Below are positions 1 to 11,393 of a stretch of DNA of 64,000 nucleotides, in pieces. Position 1 is the first letter of the stretch, and every line of letters starts with the position of its first letter. The position numbers and the translations under genes were made by a program. The notes below the pieces were generated by a model. That model was not told the DNA's origin. It made no database searches and saw only the letters and a list, made by a program, of their open reading frames with translations. Source of the stretch: Marinihelvus sp963695135 (lineage in GTDB: Bacteria; Pseudomonadota; Gammaproteobacteria; Xanthomonadales; SZUA-36); NCBI GenBank assembly GCA_963695135.1, contig CAVOGA010000001.1, positions 1 through 64,000 on the forward strand. The letters are read 5' to 3'.

Positions 1-2093
<2,093 letters not shown>

Positions 2094-2096
2094 GAG

Positions 2097-4426
2097 TTAG
2101 GTTCCTGTGGTTTCCTGCCCGCCGTGCGCATCTGCACCTGACTGGCGTTGGTCACTCTCGTTGATTTGCGCATCAACGACCGCCAGGGCCGTCATATTGG
2201 CAATGCGTCGCACGGTGGCCGACGGGGTGAGTATATGGACTGGGCGCGCCATGCCCAACAGTATGGGACCGACGGTCACCGCGTTGCCGGCCAGGCGCGC
2301 CAGGTTGAGGGCGATATGCGCCGAGTCTATGCCCGGCATCACCAGTAGATTGGCCGGCGCGTGCAGACGCGAATTCGGGAAAACCCGTTCCCGGTAGCGC
2401 ACATCCAGGGCCGCATCGGCGGTCATTTCCCCTTCGACCTTCAGCTCCGGCGCCAGCGCGCTGATCCGCTCCACCGCCTCTTTCATTTTCACGGCCCCCG
2501 CATCGCGATGGCTGCCGAAGTTGGAATGGGACAGGAGCGCTACCCGTGGCTCGATACCGAAGACGCGCACGGCGCGCGCAGCCATCAGGGTGATTTCGCG
2601 GCCAGTTCTTCCGCCGTCGGGTCCGTGTTCACGTGCGTGTCGCACACAAAATAGGTGCCCGCATCCGTGGTGGCTGCACCCATGGCGGCCACGACTTTTC
2701 CGCCGGGCCGCTTGCCAATCACATCCAGGGCGATCCGGAGCTTTTTCTGAAAACCACCGACCACGCCGGTGATCAGTGCATCGGCTTCACCCCGGCGAAC
2801 CATGGATCGCGCCGATCACCGCATCGTTGTTACGCACGATGGCCTTGGCTGCATCGGGCGATACGCCCTTGCGCTCCATGAGCTGGTGGTAGGTGGTCCA
2901 GTAATCGTAGTAGCGCGGGTCCGACTCGGGGTTGGTAATCTCGAAATCCACCCGGGGCGAATGCGCAGCCCGAGCTTTTCAATGCGGCTCTCGATCACCG
3001 AGGGCCGGCCGATCAGCACCGGACGCGCTGTCTGGTCATCGCAAATCACCTGCACCGCGCGCAGGATCACCTCTTCCTCGCCCTCAGAAAAACAGACGGT
3101 CTTCGGATCCCGCCGCGCCGCATCGTAGATCGGCTTCATCAACAGGCCTGTGCGCCAGATGAACTGCTCCAGTTTTTCCCGGTAGGCGGGCAGGTCTTCG
3201 ATCGGTCTGGTAGCCACGCCGCTGTCCATGGCAGCCTGGGCCACCGCCGGCGCCAGCTGGGGCAACAACCGCGGATCGAAGGGTTTGGGAATCAGGTATC
3301 CCGGCCCGAACTTGAGCATGTCTCCGCCGTAAGCGGCCGCCGCGTCCGCGGGAACCTCCTTGCGCGCCAGCTCCGCCAGCGCGCGGACACAGGCCATCTT
3401 CATCTCGTCATTGATGCCCGTGGCGCCGACGTCCAGGGCGCCGCGGAAGATGTAGGGAAAACACAGAACGTTGTTGACCTGGTTGGGAAAATCACTGCGG
3501 CCGGTGGCAATGATGGCATCGGGCCGGACCGCGAGCACCTCGTCGGGCATGATTTCCGGCTCCGGGTTGGCCAGGGCCAGAACCACCGGGCGCTCCGCCA
3601 TGCTGTCGACCATCTCCCGGGTCACGATGCCGCCCACTGAAACACCCAGGAAGATGTCCGCGCCCACCATGATCTCCGCCAGCCGGCGCTTGTCCGTGTC
3701 GTGGGCGTAGCGGGCCTTGTGCTCGTCCATGTCTTCCTTACGGGTGGCATGGACCACCCCTTCGCGGTCGCTGACAAAAATATGCTCGCGCTTCATGCCC
3801 AGCTTGACCAGCAGATCAAGGCAGGCCATGCCCGCGGCGCCGGCCCCGGAGGCGGCCAGGCGGACCTCGCCGATGTCCTTGCCGGTCAGTTCGAGGGCGT
3901 TCAGGACGGCCGCGGCGCAGATGATGGCGGTGCCATGCTGGTCATCGTGGAACACCGGGATGTTCATGCGTTCGCGCAGCTTGCGCTCAACGATGAAGCA
4001 TTCCGGCGCCTTGATGTCCTCGAGGTTGATGCCGCCGAAGGTCGGCTCCATCGCCGCGATGATGTCCACCAGCTTGTCCGGGTCTTTTTCTTCCAGTTCG
4101 ATGTCGAAGACATCGATGTCGGCAAACTTTTTGAACAGCACACCCTTGCCTTCCATCACGGGTTTGGCCGCCAGCGGGCCGATGTCGCCCAGGCCCAGAA
4201 CCGCCGTGCCATTGGTGATGACCCCCACCAGGTTGCCCCGGATGGTCAGATTGCGGGCCTCGGCAGGCTGCTGGTGGATCAGCTCACTGGCCGCCGCCAC
4301 GCCCGGCGAATACGCCAGCGCCAGGTCTTCAGCAGTGGTCAGGGCCTTGGTCGGAGTGACCTTGATTTTCCCCGGCGTGGGCCGCCGGTGGTAATCAAGC
4401 GCGCGCTCCTTGAAGTTGTCAGTCAT
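2097..4426 (-). CDS. maeB: NADP-dependent malic enzyme with C-terminal phosphotransacetylase-like domain
   Basis: Oxidative decarboxylation of malate to pyruvate with NADP+, cytoplasmic. The N-terminal malic domain shows FHDDQHGTA, the NAD(P)-binding domain shows GAGAAGMACLDLL, and the last 330 residues are a phosphotransacetylase-like domain (ICDDQTARPVLIGRP; LLVMPGIDSAHIALNL). In MaeB this domain usually mediates allosteric control by acetyl-CoA. The total of about 776 codons fits the roughly 760-residue MaeB family. Frame changes near 2955, 2805 and 2600, all in the C-terminal part, keep conserved residues on both sides and look like indel errors. The gene ends 3 bases before aceE, giving a malate-to-pyruvate-to-acetyl-CoA order. 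Confidence 0.95.
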
Positions 4427-4580
4427 CTGTTTGTCAGTCGGGCAGACTGCTCCGGTTGTGTTTGGTGGGCTGGGGCAGGGCGACCCTGCCGGGTTAGCGC
4501 AGCGGATCGCACGGGTCGCCAGGGGCCCGGCAAGCTCATCATTTTATCGGCTGTGGGGGGAACAACTCCACGACGGTGGC

Positions 4581-6103
4581 CTAATGCAGGTCGAGTTCCG
4601 CCTGGGCGTCCGCGTAGCCGGTTTCGGTGACCTGGATAAGGCGCATGGTGTTGGTTCCGCCTTCATTGTCGAGCCGGTCGCCCATGGTCAGGAGCACCCG
4701 GTCACCGGCGCGGATAAAGCCCCGGTCCAGCATCATGGTGATGGCGTTGCGTAAAACCTTTTCCATTTTCTTGCCCACGGGCTGGTGCGCAATCGGGTAG
4801 ACGCCGCGGTACAGGGCCATGCGCCGGCGGCTCGCGGCCACCTGGGACAGGGCGTAAATCGGGGCGGAGCTGCGCACGCGTGACAGCCACTGGGCCGTCG
4901 AACCCGACTCGGTCAGCGCGACGATCGCATCAACGCGCACGTGCTTGACAAGAAACATCGCGGCGGAGGCGATCGCCTGGTCAATGCGGTGGAAGCGCAC
5001 GTTAAGCTGCTGGTTCTCCTTCTGCGCTTCCACGTGGCGCTCGGCGCCAAGGCACACGCGGTCCATGGCCTGCACGACTTCCACCGGGAACTTGCCAACG
5101 GCGGTCTCCGCCGAGAGCATACCGCATCCGTGCCGTCGATCACCGCGTTGGCCACGTCCAGCACCTCGGCGCGGGTGGGAATCGGGTTATCCACCATGGA
5201 CTGCATCATCTGGGTGGCGGTTATGGCCACGCGGTTCTGGTGCAGGGCCTTACGGATGATCTGCTTTTGCAAAAACGGGAGCTCCGCATCACCGATTTCC
5301 ACGCCCAGGTCGCCGCGCGCCACGAGGGCCGCGTGGGATGCCTCGATAATTTCCTCCAGGTTTTCGATCGCCTCCGTGCGCTCGATCTTGGACACGAGCC
5401 GCGCATGGCTGCCGGCTTCGCGCAACAGGGCGCGGGCCTTGTACATATCCTCGGCGTTGCGCGGAAAGGAGACGGCAACATAGTCCGCGTCCATCTCCGC
5501 GGCCCGCTGTATATCCTTGCGATCCCGTTCGTCGAGACCGGGAATGGACAGGCCGCCGCCTTTGAGGTTGATGCCCTTGCGGCTGGACAGCCGTCCGCCA
5601 TTTTGCGTAATGCAATGTATCTCGTCGCCGACGACTTCCCTCACGGTCATGGTCACCATGCCGTCGTCCAGCAGCAACAGGTCGCCGGGCTTCACGTCGC
5701 GGGTCAGGCCCTTGTAGGTCACCCCGACCCGGGACTGGTCACCGAGTGCCGGCTCCGGGCTCGCATCAAGGATGAAGGGATCACCGTGCTCTAGTTCAAT
5801 GTGGTCATTCAGGAATGTTTCCAGGCGGATCTTCGGCCCCTGCAAATCCACCAGGATGGCGATTTCCCTGCCCAGCCCCGCGGAGACCTCGCGCACCGTG
5901 CGTGCACGAACCATCTGATCTTCCGGACTGCCATGGGACATGTTGATGCGCACCACGTCCACGCCGGCCCTGAACATGGCACGGAGCACTTCCGGATCAT
6001 CGGTGGCCGGGCCGAGGGTGGCGATGATCTTGGTCTGACGAACTTGTTGGGTCACGGGGATTGCCTGCAGGCGTGGGGTTTTCGGCTTTGGATTATCTCC
6101 CAT
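4581..6103 (-). CDS. pyk: Pyruvate kinase
   Basis: Transfers phosphate from phosphoenolpyruvate to ADP, giving pyruvate and ATP; last step of glycolysis. Visible motifs include TKIIATLGPAT near the N-terminus, MSHGSPEDQ, VDLQGPKIRLE, SKIERTEAIENL with the catalytic Lys, GDLGVEIG, and the ATQMMQSM signature followed by PTRAEVLDVANAV. I chose the ATG at 6103 because an upstream extension rich in Trp, Gly and Pro is unlike the family. About 507 codons. One frame change near 5115, exactly where DGTDAVMLSAET is expected, looks like a missing base. The LysR gene lies 28 bases upstream in the same direction; maeB follows after 154 bases that contain a small GC hairpin (4474-4490). Confidence 0.95.
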
Positions 6104-6131
6104 GACAATGACACGGAGAAGACGTCCCGGG

Positions 6132-7118
6132 TCAAACGGCCTCCCCCACCACGTCGGCGGCCACCCAGCGCCCGCAGCCATAATGAACGGCCAACTCGCG
6201 CTCCCGCTCCCGCAGGCTTGCCTCCTCCTCTTCCGCGAGCTCGATAAAACGCTGGGCTGCCCGGGTTAACGGCTCCCCGGAGCGCCAGGCGAGCCCGTAA
6301 TTGAGGCGCAGCCAGGGCGCCTGGAACGGCACCATGGCGACCTCGCCGGCCGCGAGGTGCGGGTGGGCAACGCCCAGGGGCAGAATTGCCACGCCGTCTG
6401 TTGCCCGGCACAGGCCCAGGGAAGCCGTGAGCGAGGTAGACACCACGCTGGGTGTAAACCAGCCGGTTTTTTCATCCAGCCGGCCCATGGCGCCCCCCTG
6501 GAGAAAAGGTGCGACCGCGCGAGGGGGAATACGGGAGCAGATCCAGGGGTACGCGAAGAGGTCTTCGGCGACCGGCGACCGGCTTCGGGCCAGGGGATGG
6601 TCCGGCCGCACGATGGCGCGCAGGGGCTGCCGGTTGACGACGCGCGACTCGAAGCCGGCTGCAGGACCGAGCTCACCAAACATCAGCTGGCTACTCCCGG
6701 AATCCAGTAGCGCCCGGGCCTGGGTCCAGTCCGTGATCTCGACGTTAAGCTCCAGGCCCGGTAAGTCGTCAGTGAGCCGTCGCAACACCGGAGCGAGCGT
6801 CATCTCGGCCGGGAAAAGCCCGCAGGCAAGGTCCAACTCATCGCGCAACCCCCCGTGCGAGGGCTCGATCTCAGCCTGTAACTGGTTGGCCGCGGTAAGC
6901 AGTTCGTGACCGCGATCCAGAAAGTGGATGCCCTCCCGGGTTGGCGTTACTCCGCTTCGGGACCGGTCAAACAGGCTGCAGCCCAGCCGCTCCTCCAGGG
7001 ACTTGATGCTCCGGCTCAGCGCAGGCTGGGTAATTTCAAGATGCTCGGCAGCACGACCGAAATGCCGGTAACGCCCGAGAGCGAGAACATGCTGAACCTG
7101 CGCTAGCGTGTATTTCAT
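6132..7118 (-). CDS. LysR-family transcriptional regulator
   Basis: A 328-residue LysR-type regulator with an N-terminal winged helix-turn-helix (residues about 5-65, containing HFGRAAEHLEITQPALSRS) and a C-terminal periplasmic-binding-like effector domain. It is divergent from the sulfatase at 7337 and lies 28 bases ahead of pyk in the same direction. It could therefore control the sulfatase, the pyruvate cluster, or both. A dyad TATCA-N12-TGATA sits 11 bases upstream of its start and could be its own operator. No strong Shine-Dalgarno precedes the ATG at 7118. The inducer is not recognisable from sequence. Confidence 0.9.
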   Translation of the reverse strand: MKYTLAQVQHVLALGRYRHFGRAAEHLEITQPALSRSIKSLEERLGCSLFDRSRSGVTPTREGIHFLDRGHELLTAANQLQAEIEPSHGGLRDELDLACGLFPAEMTLAPVLRRLTDDLPGLELNVEITDWTQARALLDSGSSQLMFGELGPAAGFESRVVNRQPLRAIVRPDHPLARSRSPVAEDLFAYPWICSRIPPRAVAPFLQGGAMGRLDEKTGWFTPSVVSTSLTASLGLCRATDGVAILPLGVAHPHLAAGEVAMVPFQAPWLRLNYGLAWRSGEPLTRAAQRFIELAEEEEASLRERERELAVHYGCGRWVAADVVGEAV

Positions 7119-7128
7119 TACATGAAGT

Positions 7129-7150
7129 TATCATATTATTCATTTTGATA
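7129..7150. promoter_or_regulatory. Candidate LysR-type operator (inverted repeat)
   Basis: A perfect inverted repeat TATCA-N12-TGATA in an AT-rich island between the divergent LysR and sulfatase genes. LysR regulators usually bind interrupted dyads in just such divergent regions. Assignment to this regulator is inference. Confidence 0.4.
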
Positions 7151-7336
7151 TATTGATTGCATGGGCCGGACAGGCCAGACTGCGGTGTCGAAAAATCCGG
7201 TAATGCCCGCATCCAATCAGGCAATCCAAGTAAGTAAACCGATGCCGGACCATCGACCGCACATACCAATCGCCTGCCATTAAATTTTTCTCTGGCAGCG
7301 GTTATAGTTGAATTTCAATGTAATTCGGAGATCGTT

Positions 7337-8911
7337 ATGCGCTTATTCACACGCAGCCTGGCCCTGGTCACGGGCCTGCTCTTTCTCGCTCCGGCGTTTG
7401 CCCAGGACAAACCCAACATCCTGGTCATCTGGGGCGATGACATCGGCTTCTGGAACATTTCCAATAACAGTCGCGGCATGATGGGCTACCAAACGCCCAA
7501 TATTGATCGAATTGCCGATGAGGGCATGGGCTTCTCCGACTATTACGGGGAACAGTCCTGCACCGCCGGACGCTCGTCCTTCATCATGGGTCAGAGCGTG
7601 TTCCGCACCGGCCTGTCCAAGGTCGGCCTGCCGGGCGCCGAGGAAGGCATGCAGGAAGAAGACCCGACCATTGCCGTGGTGCTGAAGGACCTCGGCTATG
7701 CCACGGGCCAGTTTGGCAAAAACCACCTGGGTGACCGGGATGAGCACCTCCCGACCAATCACGGTTTTGACGAATTTTTTGGCAACCTCTATCACCTTAA
7801 TGCCGAGGAAGAGCCGGAAAACTTCGATTATCCCGAGGACATGATCCTGGCCGACGGCAGCAACTTCCGCGAGGAATACGGTCCGCGCGGCGTGATCCAC
7901 TCCTACGCGGACGGTCGCATTGAAGACACCGGCGCCTTGACCAAGAAGCGCATGGAAACGGTGGACGACGAAACTTCAGCCGCCGCCCTGGACTTCATCG
8001 AACGCCAGACCGCTGCCGGCAAGCCGTGGTTCGTCTGGTGGAGCGGCACGCGCATGCACTTCCGCACGCACGTGAGCGAGGGTGAAATGTCGACGTGCAA
8101 GGAACTCTACCCGCGGGTGGACGAATACAGCTGCGGCATGCTTGAGCACGACAAACACATCGGCCTGTTCCTCGACAAGCTGGACGAACTGGGCATTGCC
8201 GACAACACCGTGGTGTTCTACTCCACGGACAACGGCCCGCACATGAATACCTGGCCTGATGCGGGCATGACGCCCTTCCGCGGTGAGAAAAACACCAACT
8301 GGGAAGGCGGCTGGCGCGTGCCGGCCTTCGTCCGCTGGCCCGGCAAGATCGAAGCGGGCAGCTACACCAACCAGATCGTCCACCACATGGACTGGTTCCC
8401 GACTTTCGCCGCCATCGCCGGCAACGATGAGATCAAGGAAGAACTCCTGGATGGTTATCGCTCCCCATCCATGGACCGCAAATACCGGGTCCACCTTGAT
8501 GGGTACGACATCCTGCCCTTGCTGACCGGCGAGACCGATGAGTCACCGCGCAAGGAGATCATGTACTTCTCCGACGATGGCGACCTGATGGCGCTGCGTT
8601 ATGAAGACTGGAAACTCGTGTTCATGGAGCAGGAGAAGTACACCACCCTGCGCGCCTGGATGGAGCCATTGACCCCGTTACGCGTGCCGCTGATCTTCAA
8701 CCTGCGCCGGGACCCGTTTGAACGCGCCCAGCTCACGTCGAACACCTATTACGACTGGATGATCGACCGCGCCTACCTGCTGGTTCCCGCACAACAGTAC
8801 GTGGGAAGGTTCCTGGCCACGTTCAAGGAATACCCGCCGCGCCAGGAAGCTGCAAGCTTCAGCCTGGACAAGGTGATGGAGAAACTGAAAGACCCTGGCG
8901 GAACCCAGTAA
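7337..8911 (+). CDS. Secreted sulfatase (arylsulfatase family, Cys-type)
   Basis: Formylglycine-dependent sulfatase of 524 residues that hydrolyses sulfate esters, probably in the periplasm. Residues 1-23 form a signal peptide ending in AFAQ. Metal-binding Asp34-Asp35 lie in IWGDDIG, and Cys75 in CTAGR is the residue expected to be oxidised to formylglycine (C-x-[PA]-x-R core). A second metal-site motif YSTDNGPH follows near residue 295. The ATG at 7337 has CGGAG 7-11 bases upstream. The gene is monocistronic: LysR is divergent, and a strong terminator follows at 8923. The substrate is unknown; no carbohydrate-utilisation genes flank it. Confidence 0.93.
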   Translation: MRLFTRSLALVTGLLFLAPAFAQDKPNILVIWGDDIGFWNISNNSRGMMGYQTPNIDRIADEGMGFSDYYGEQSCTAGRSSFIMGQSVFRTGLSKVGLPGAEEGMQEEDPTIAVVLKDLGYATGQFGKNHLGDRDEHLPTNHGFDEFFGNLYHLNAEEEPENFDYPEDMILADGSNFREEYGPRGVIHSYADGRIEDTGALTKKRMETVDDETSAAALDFIERQTAAGKPWFVWWSGTRMHFRTHVSEGEMSTCKELYPRVDEYSCGMLEHDKHIGLFLDKLDELGIADNTVVFYSTDNGPHMNTWPDAGMTPFRGEKNTNWEGGWRVPAFVRWPGKIEAGSYTNQIVHHMDWFPTFAAIAGNDEIKEELLDGYRSPSMDRKYRVHLDGYDILPLLTGETDESPRKEIMYFSDDGDLMALRYEDWKLVFMEQEKYTTLRAWMEPLTPLRVPLIFNLRRDPFERAQLTSNTYYDWMIDRAYLLVPAQQYVGRFLATFKEYPPRQEAASFSLDKVMEKLKDPGGTQ

Positions 8912-8922
8912 GCCGGGTAAGT

Positions 8923-8949
8923 AAACGGGGCCTTCGGGCCCCGTTTTTT
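8923..8949 (+). terminator. Rho-independent terminator after the sulfatase
   Basis: Perfect 10-bp stem AAACGGGGCC / GGCCCCGTTT with a TTCG tetraloop and a T tract, starting 12 bases after the stop codon. Confidence 0.92.
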
Positions 8950-8961
8950 AGATGACGCCCC

Positions 8962-9746
8962 ATGGAACTGCCCGGTTTTCTCCCCGAGGAGCTCCGCCAG
9001 CTGGCGCGGTTTGTGCCGGCGCGGGGCTGGGATGCGGTTGAATGGCGGCCGATGCTCGCATCCCTGCGCAGCGTGAGCTGGCGCTTCGTCAGCGGCACCG
9101 GCGTGCGCGCGCTGAGCCGGCAGACGCAGGCCGTGGTGGACAGGCTGGTGCTCGCCCCGCCTCCCGCCGGAGGCAACCGCGCTGGCCGACCTGGCTCACG
9201 GCGCGCAACGGCGCAGCGCCGGTGACCGGATTCTGTACCTGTACTTTCGCCAGTGGCTGGTGCCGGACGGGCTATTCCTTGATTTGCGACCGGGACGCTT
9301 CTGGTGGTCAGAGCGCGAGCTCTACTACCAGCCCAACGGCCTGTGGCTCAAGCTGCGACCCGAATTCCGGCTCGGCATGATCAGCCTTTACCGTTCTTTT
9401 TACGCCGATGACGAGACGGCGCTGCGGGCTGCCCTGGCCCGTATGGGCATGTTGCGGCCCGGCCTGGACCAGGCCAGCGAAGTCGCAGCTTCTGGAGCTG
9501 CTGAAAACACATTTTGGCATGCAGGCCGGGGCACAACGCTTTTCCATCGATGAATTCAAAAGCTCCTTTGACCGGCTGTTCGATTTTTTCATCGAACACG
9601 ATTACCGCTTACATAGTGACTTCGTATTCGTTGGCTTCTATCTCATTACGCTGTACCTGAACCTCGAAGCCCTGGGACAACAGCATGATGTGCGCACAAT
9701 CTGCGCCGCGGCGCTGGGGAGCGACGCGCAGGATCCGGAAACCTGA
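8962..9746 (+). CDS. Conserved-looking hypothetical protein
   Basis: I do not recognise this protein. It is about 261 codons, probably cytoplasmic, with no signal peptide. It starts MELPGFLPEELRQLARF and has an aromatic central part (FWWSERELYYQPNGLWLKLR) and a C-terminal hydrophobic helix (FVFVGFYLITLYLNLEAL). The frame changes near 9165 and near 9480; the composition is similar on both sides, so I join the three pieces as one gene. Its stop lies 11 bases from the stop of the convergent SDR gene. The ATG at 8962 follows the sulfatase terminator directly, leaving little room for its own promoter. Indels make the exact protein uncertain. Confidence 0.6.
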
Positions 9747-9757
9747 CGCAGCCCACG

Positions 9758-11270
9758 CTAGATTAAGTCGCGTGCTTCGGCCGCTTCGGCCCGCCGGGCG
9801 ATGGCGCGGGTCCAGCCGCGAAACAGGAACAAATGCGCCGGCACCAGCGCATACCAGTAAGCCAGTCCCCAGAAACCCTTCGGATGCCAGTAGGCCGTCG
9901 CGCGGATGCGCGACCCGGCAGGCTCCGGCATGATTTCAAACTCCAGCACGCCGGAACCCGGCGCCTTCATGCCCAGCTTGAGGGTCAGGCGGCGCGGTTC
10001 ATCCACGCCCAGGACCGTCCAGCTGTCCACCATGTCGCCGAGGCGCAGCGTGTCCGGGTCACGCCGGCCGCGGGACAAACCCCGCCCGCCGACGCACCAG
10101 TCCAGGAACTCGCGGATGGTCCACAGCCAGTTGGCAAAGTAGTAGCGGTTGTGCCCGCCGATGGCCACCACCTGTGCCCATACCGCCTCCGGCGGCGCCG
10201 TGCTGGAGGCCTCCCCGCCGGCCTGCTTGGCGTAGTAGGCCACGTCATGGGAGTAGTCGCGCAGTGGAAAGGCGCCTTCCCGCCAACGGGCCGCCACGCG
10301 GTGCTCACGCTCGGCGGCAAAGGCCGCCTCGATGGCCTCTTTAACGCCGAGCAGACGCTGCGGCACCAGGCGCCTCAACTCCGCATCATCGGCCTGGAAG
10401 TCGTGCTTCAGGCCACCGATCAGGGCCCGCGCGACGCTGGTGGGCACAGCGGTGACCAGCCCCAGCCAATAGGCGGACAACCGGGGAGTCAACAGCGGCA
10501 CGGGAATGATGAGCGGACAGCGTTTGCCGGCCACCCCGGCCAGGGTGCGCATCAGGTCCTCGTAGCTCACCTGCTCGGGGCCCGCTGCATCAAACACCTG
10601 CCCTGCGGCCTCCTCGATAAAGGCGACGCGCACCAGGTACTCCAGCAGGTTGTCCAGGGCAATGGGGGGCGACTTGGCCCGCACCCAGCGGGGTGTGGTC
10701 ATCACTGGCAGATGCAGCACGAGATCGCGCATAACCTCAAAGGCGGCGGACCCCGGGCCGATGATGATCCCGGCCCGGACCTCGGTCACCGGCACGGCGC
10801 CCGCGCGCAGAACGTCACCGGTTTCCGCGCGGGACCGGATGTGCTCGCTGTCCGCATCAGCGGGCACCAGCCCCCCGAGATAAACAATACGGCGGACACC
10901 GGCCTGCGCGGCCGCGTGGGCAAAGTTTTGCGCCGCTTCCCGGTCGAGTTGCCCGAAACCCTTGCCGGCGCTCATGGAATGGACCAGGTAGAACGCGGTA
11001 TCAACGCCGGCCAGGACGGCAGGCAGGGAATCCGGATCAAGCGCATCGGCTGCCAGCCAGCTCAACCTGGTCCCAGTCCCGCGCACGGAGCACCTGCTCG
11101 TCCCGGGAAACGGCGCGGATGCGCAGCGGCTCCAACGCCAGGCGCGGAACCAGCCAGGTCCCGATGTAGCCGCTCGCGCCAAAGACCAGGACCAGGGGGC
11201 GTTCCCCGGGCGGTTTTGCAAGGTTTTCCTGGTCGTTTTGCAGCGGAGCCTCCGGACGCATCAGCGCCAT
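9758..11270 (-). CDS. NAD(P)-binding SDR/NmrA-like protein with C-terminal DUF2867
   Basis: About 503 codons. The N-terminus contains the Rossmann glycine motif FGASGYIGTWLVPRL of atypical short-chain dehydrogenases/NmrA-like proteins (residues about 25-320). The C-terminal about 150 residues match DUF2867, with NRYYFANWLWTIREFLDW, the GLSRGRRDP segment and a final YWYALVPAHLFLFRGW. This fusion is common in proteobacteria but its reaction is not established. One frame change near 11060 separates the glycine motif from the rest, so the ATG at 11270 is preferred over any start in the later frame. It is divergent from the cytochrome gene (123 bases between) and convergent with the hypothetical protein. 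Confidence 0.85.
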
Positions 11271-11393
11271 GCATGCAGCGAAGCCAGCATGCCCCAGGAC
11301 CCCTGCAAGGGAAAGCCCCGGGGCCGGAGACGTAGCATTCCAATGGCGTACAGGGCATTATTACCGGGCATCATCCTCAACTGTCGTGATCCC

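Noticed and set aside
9833..11335. Long open frame antisense to the SDR-DUF2867 gene
   Set aside because: It mirrors a high-GC gene on the other strand and shows no family motif; the sense strand has clear Rossmann and DUF2867 features.
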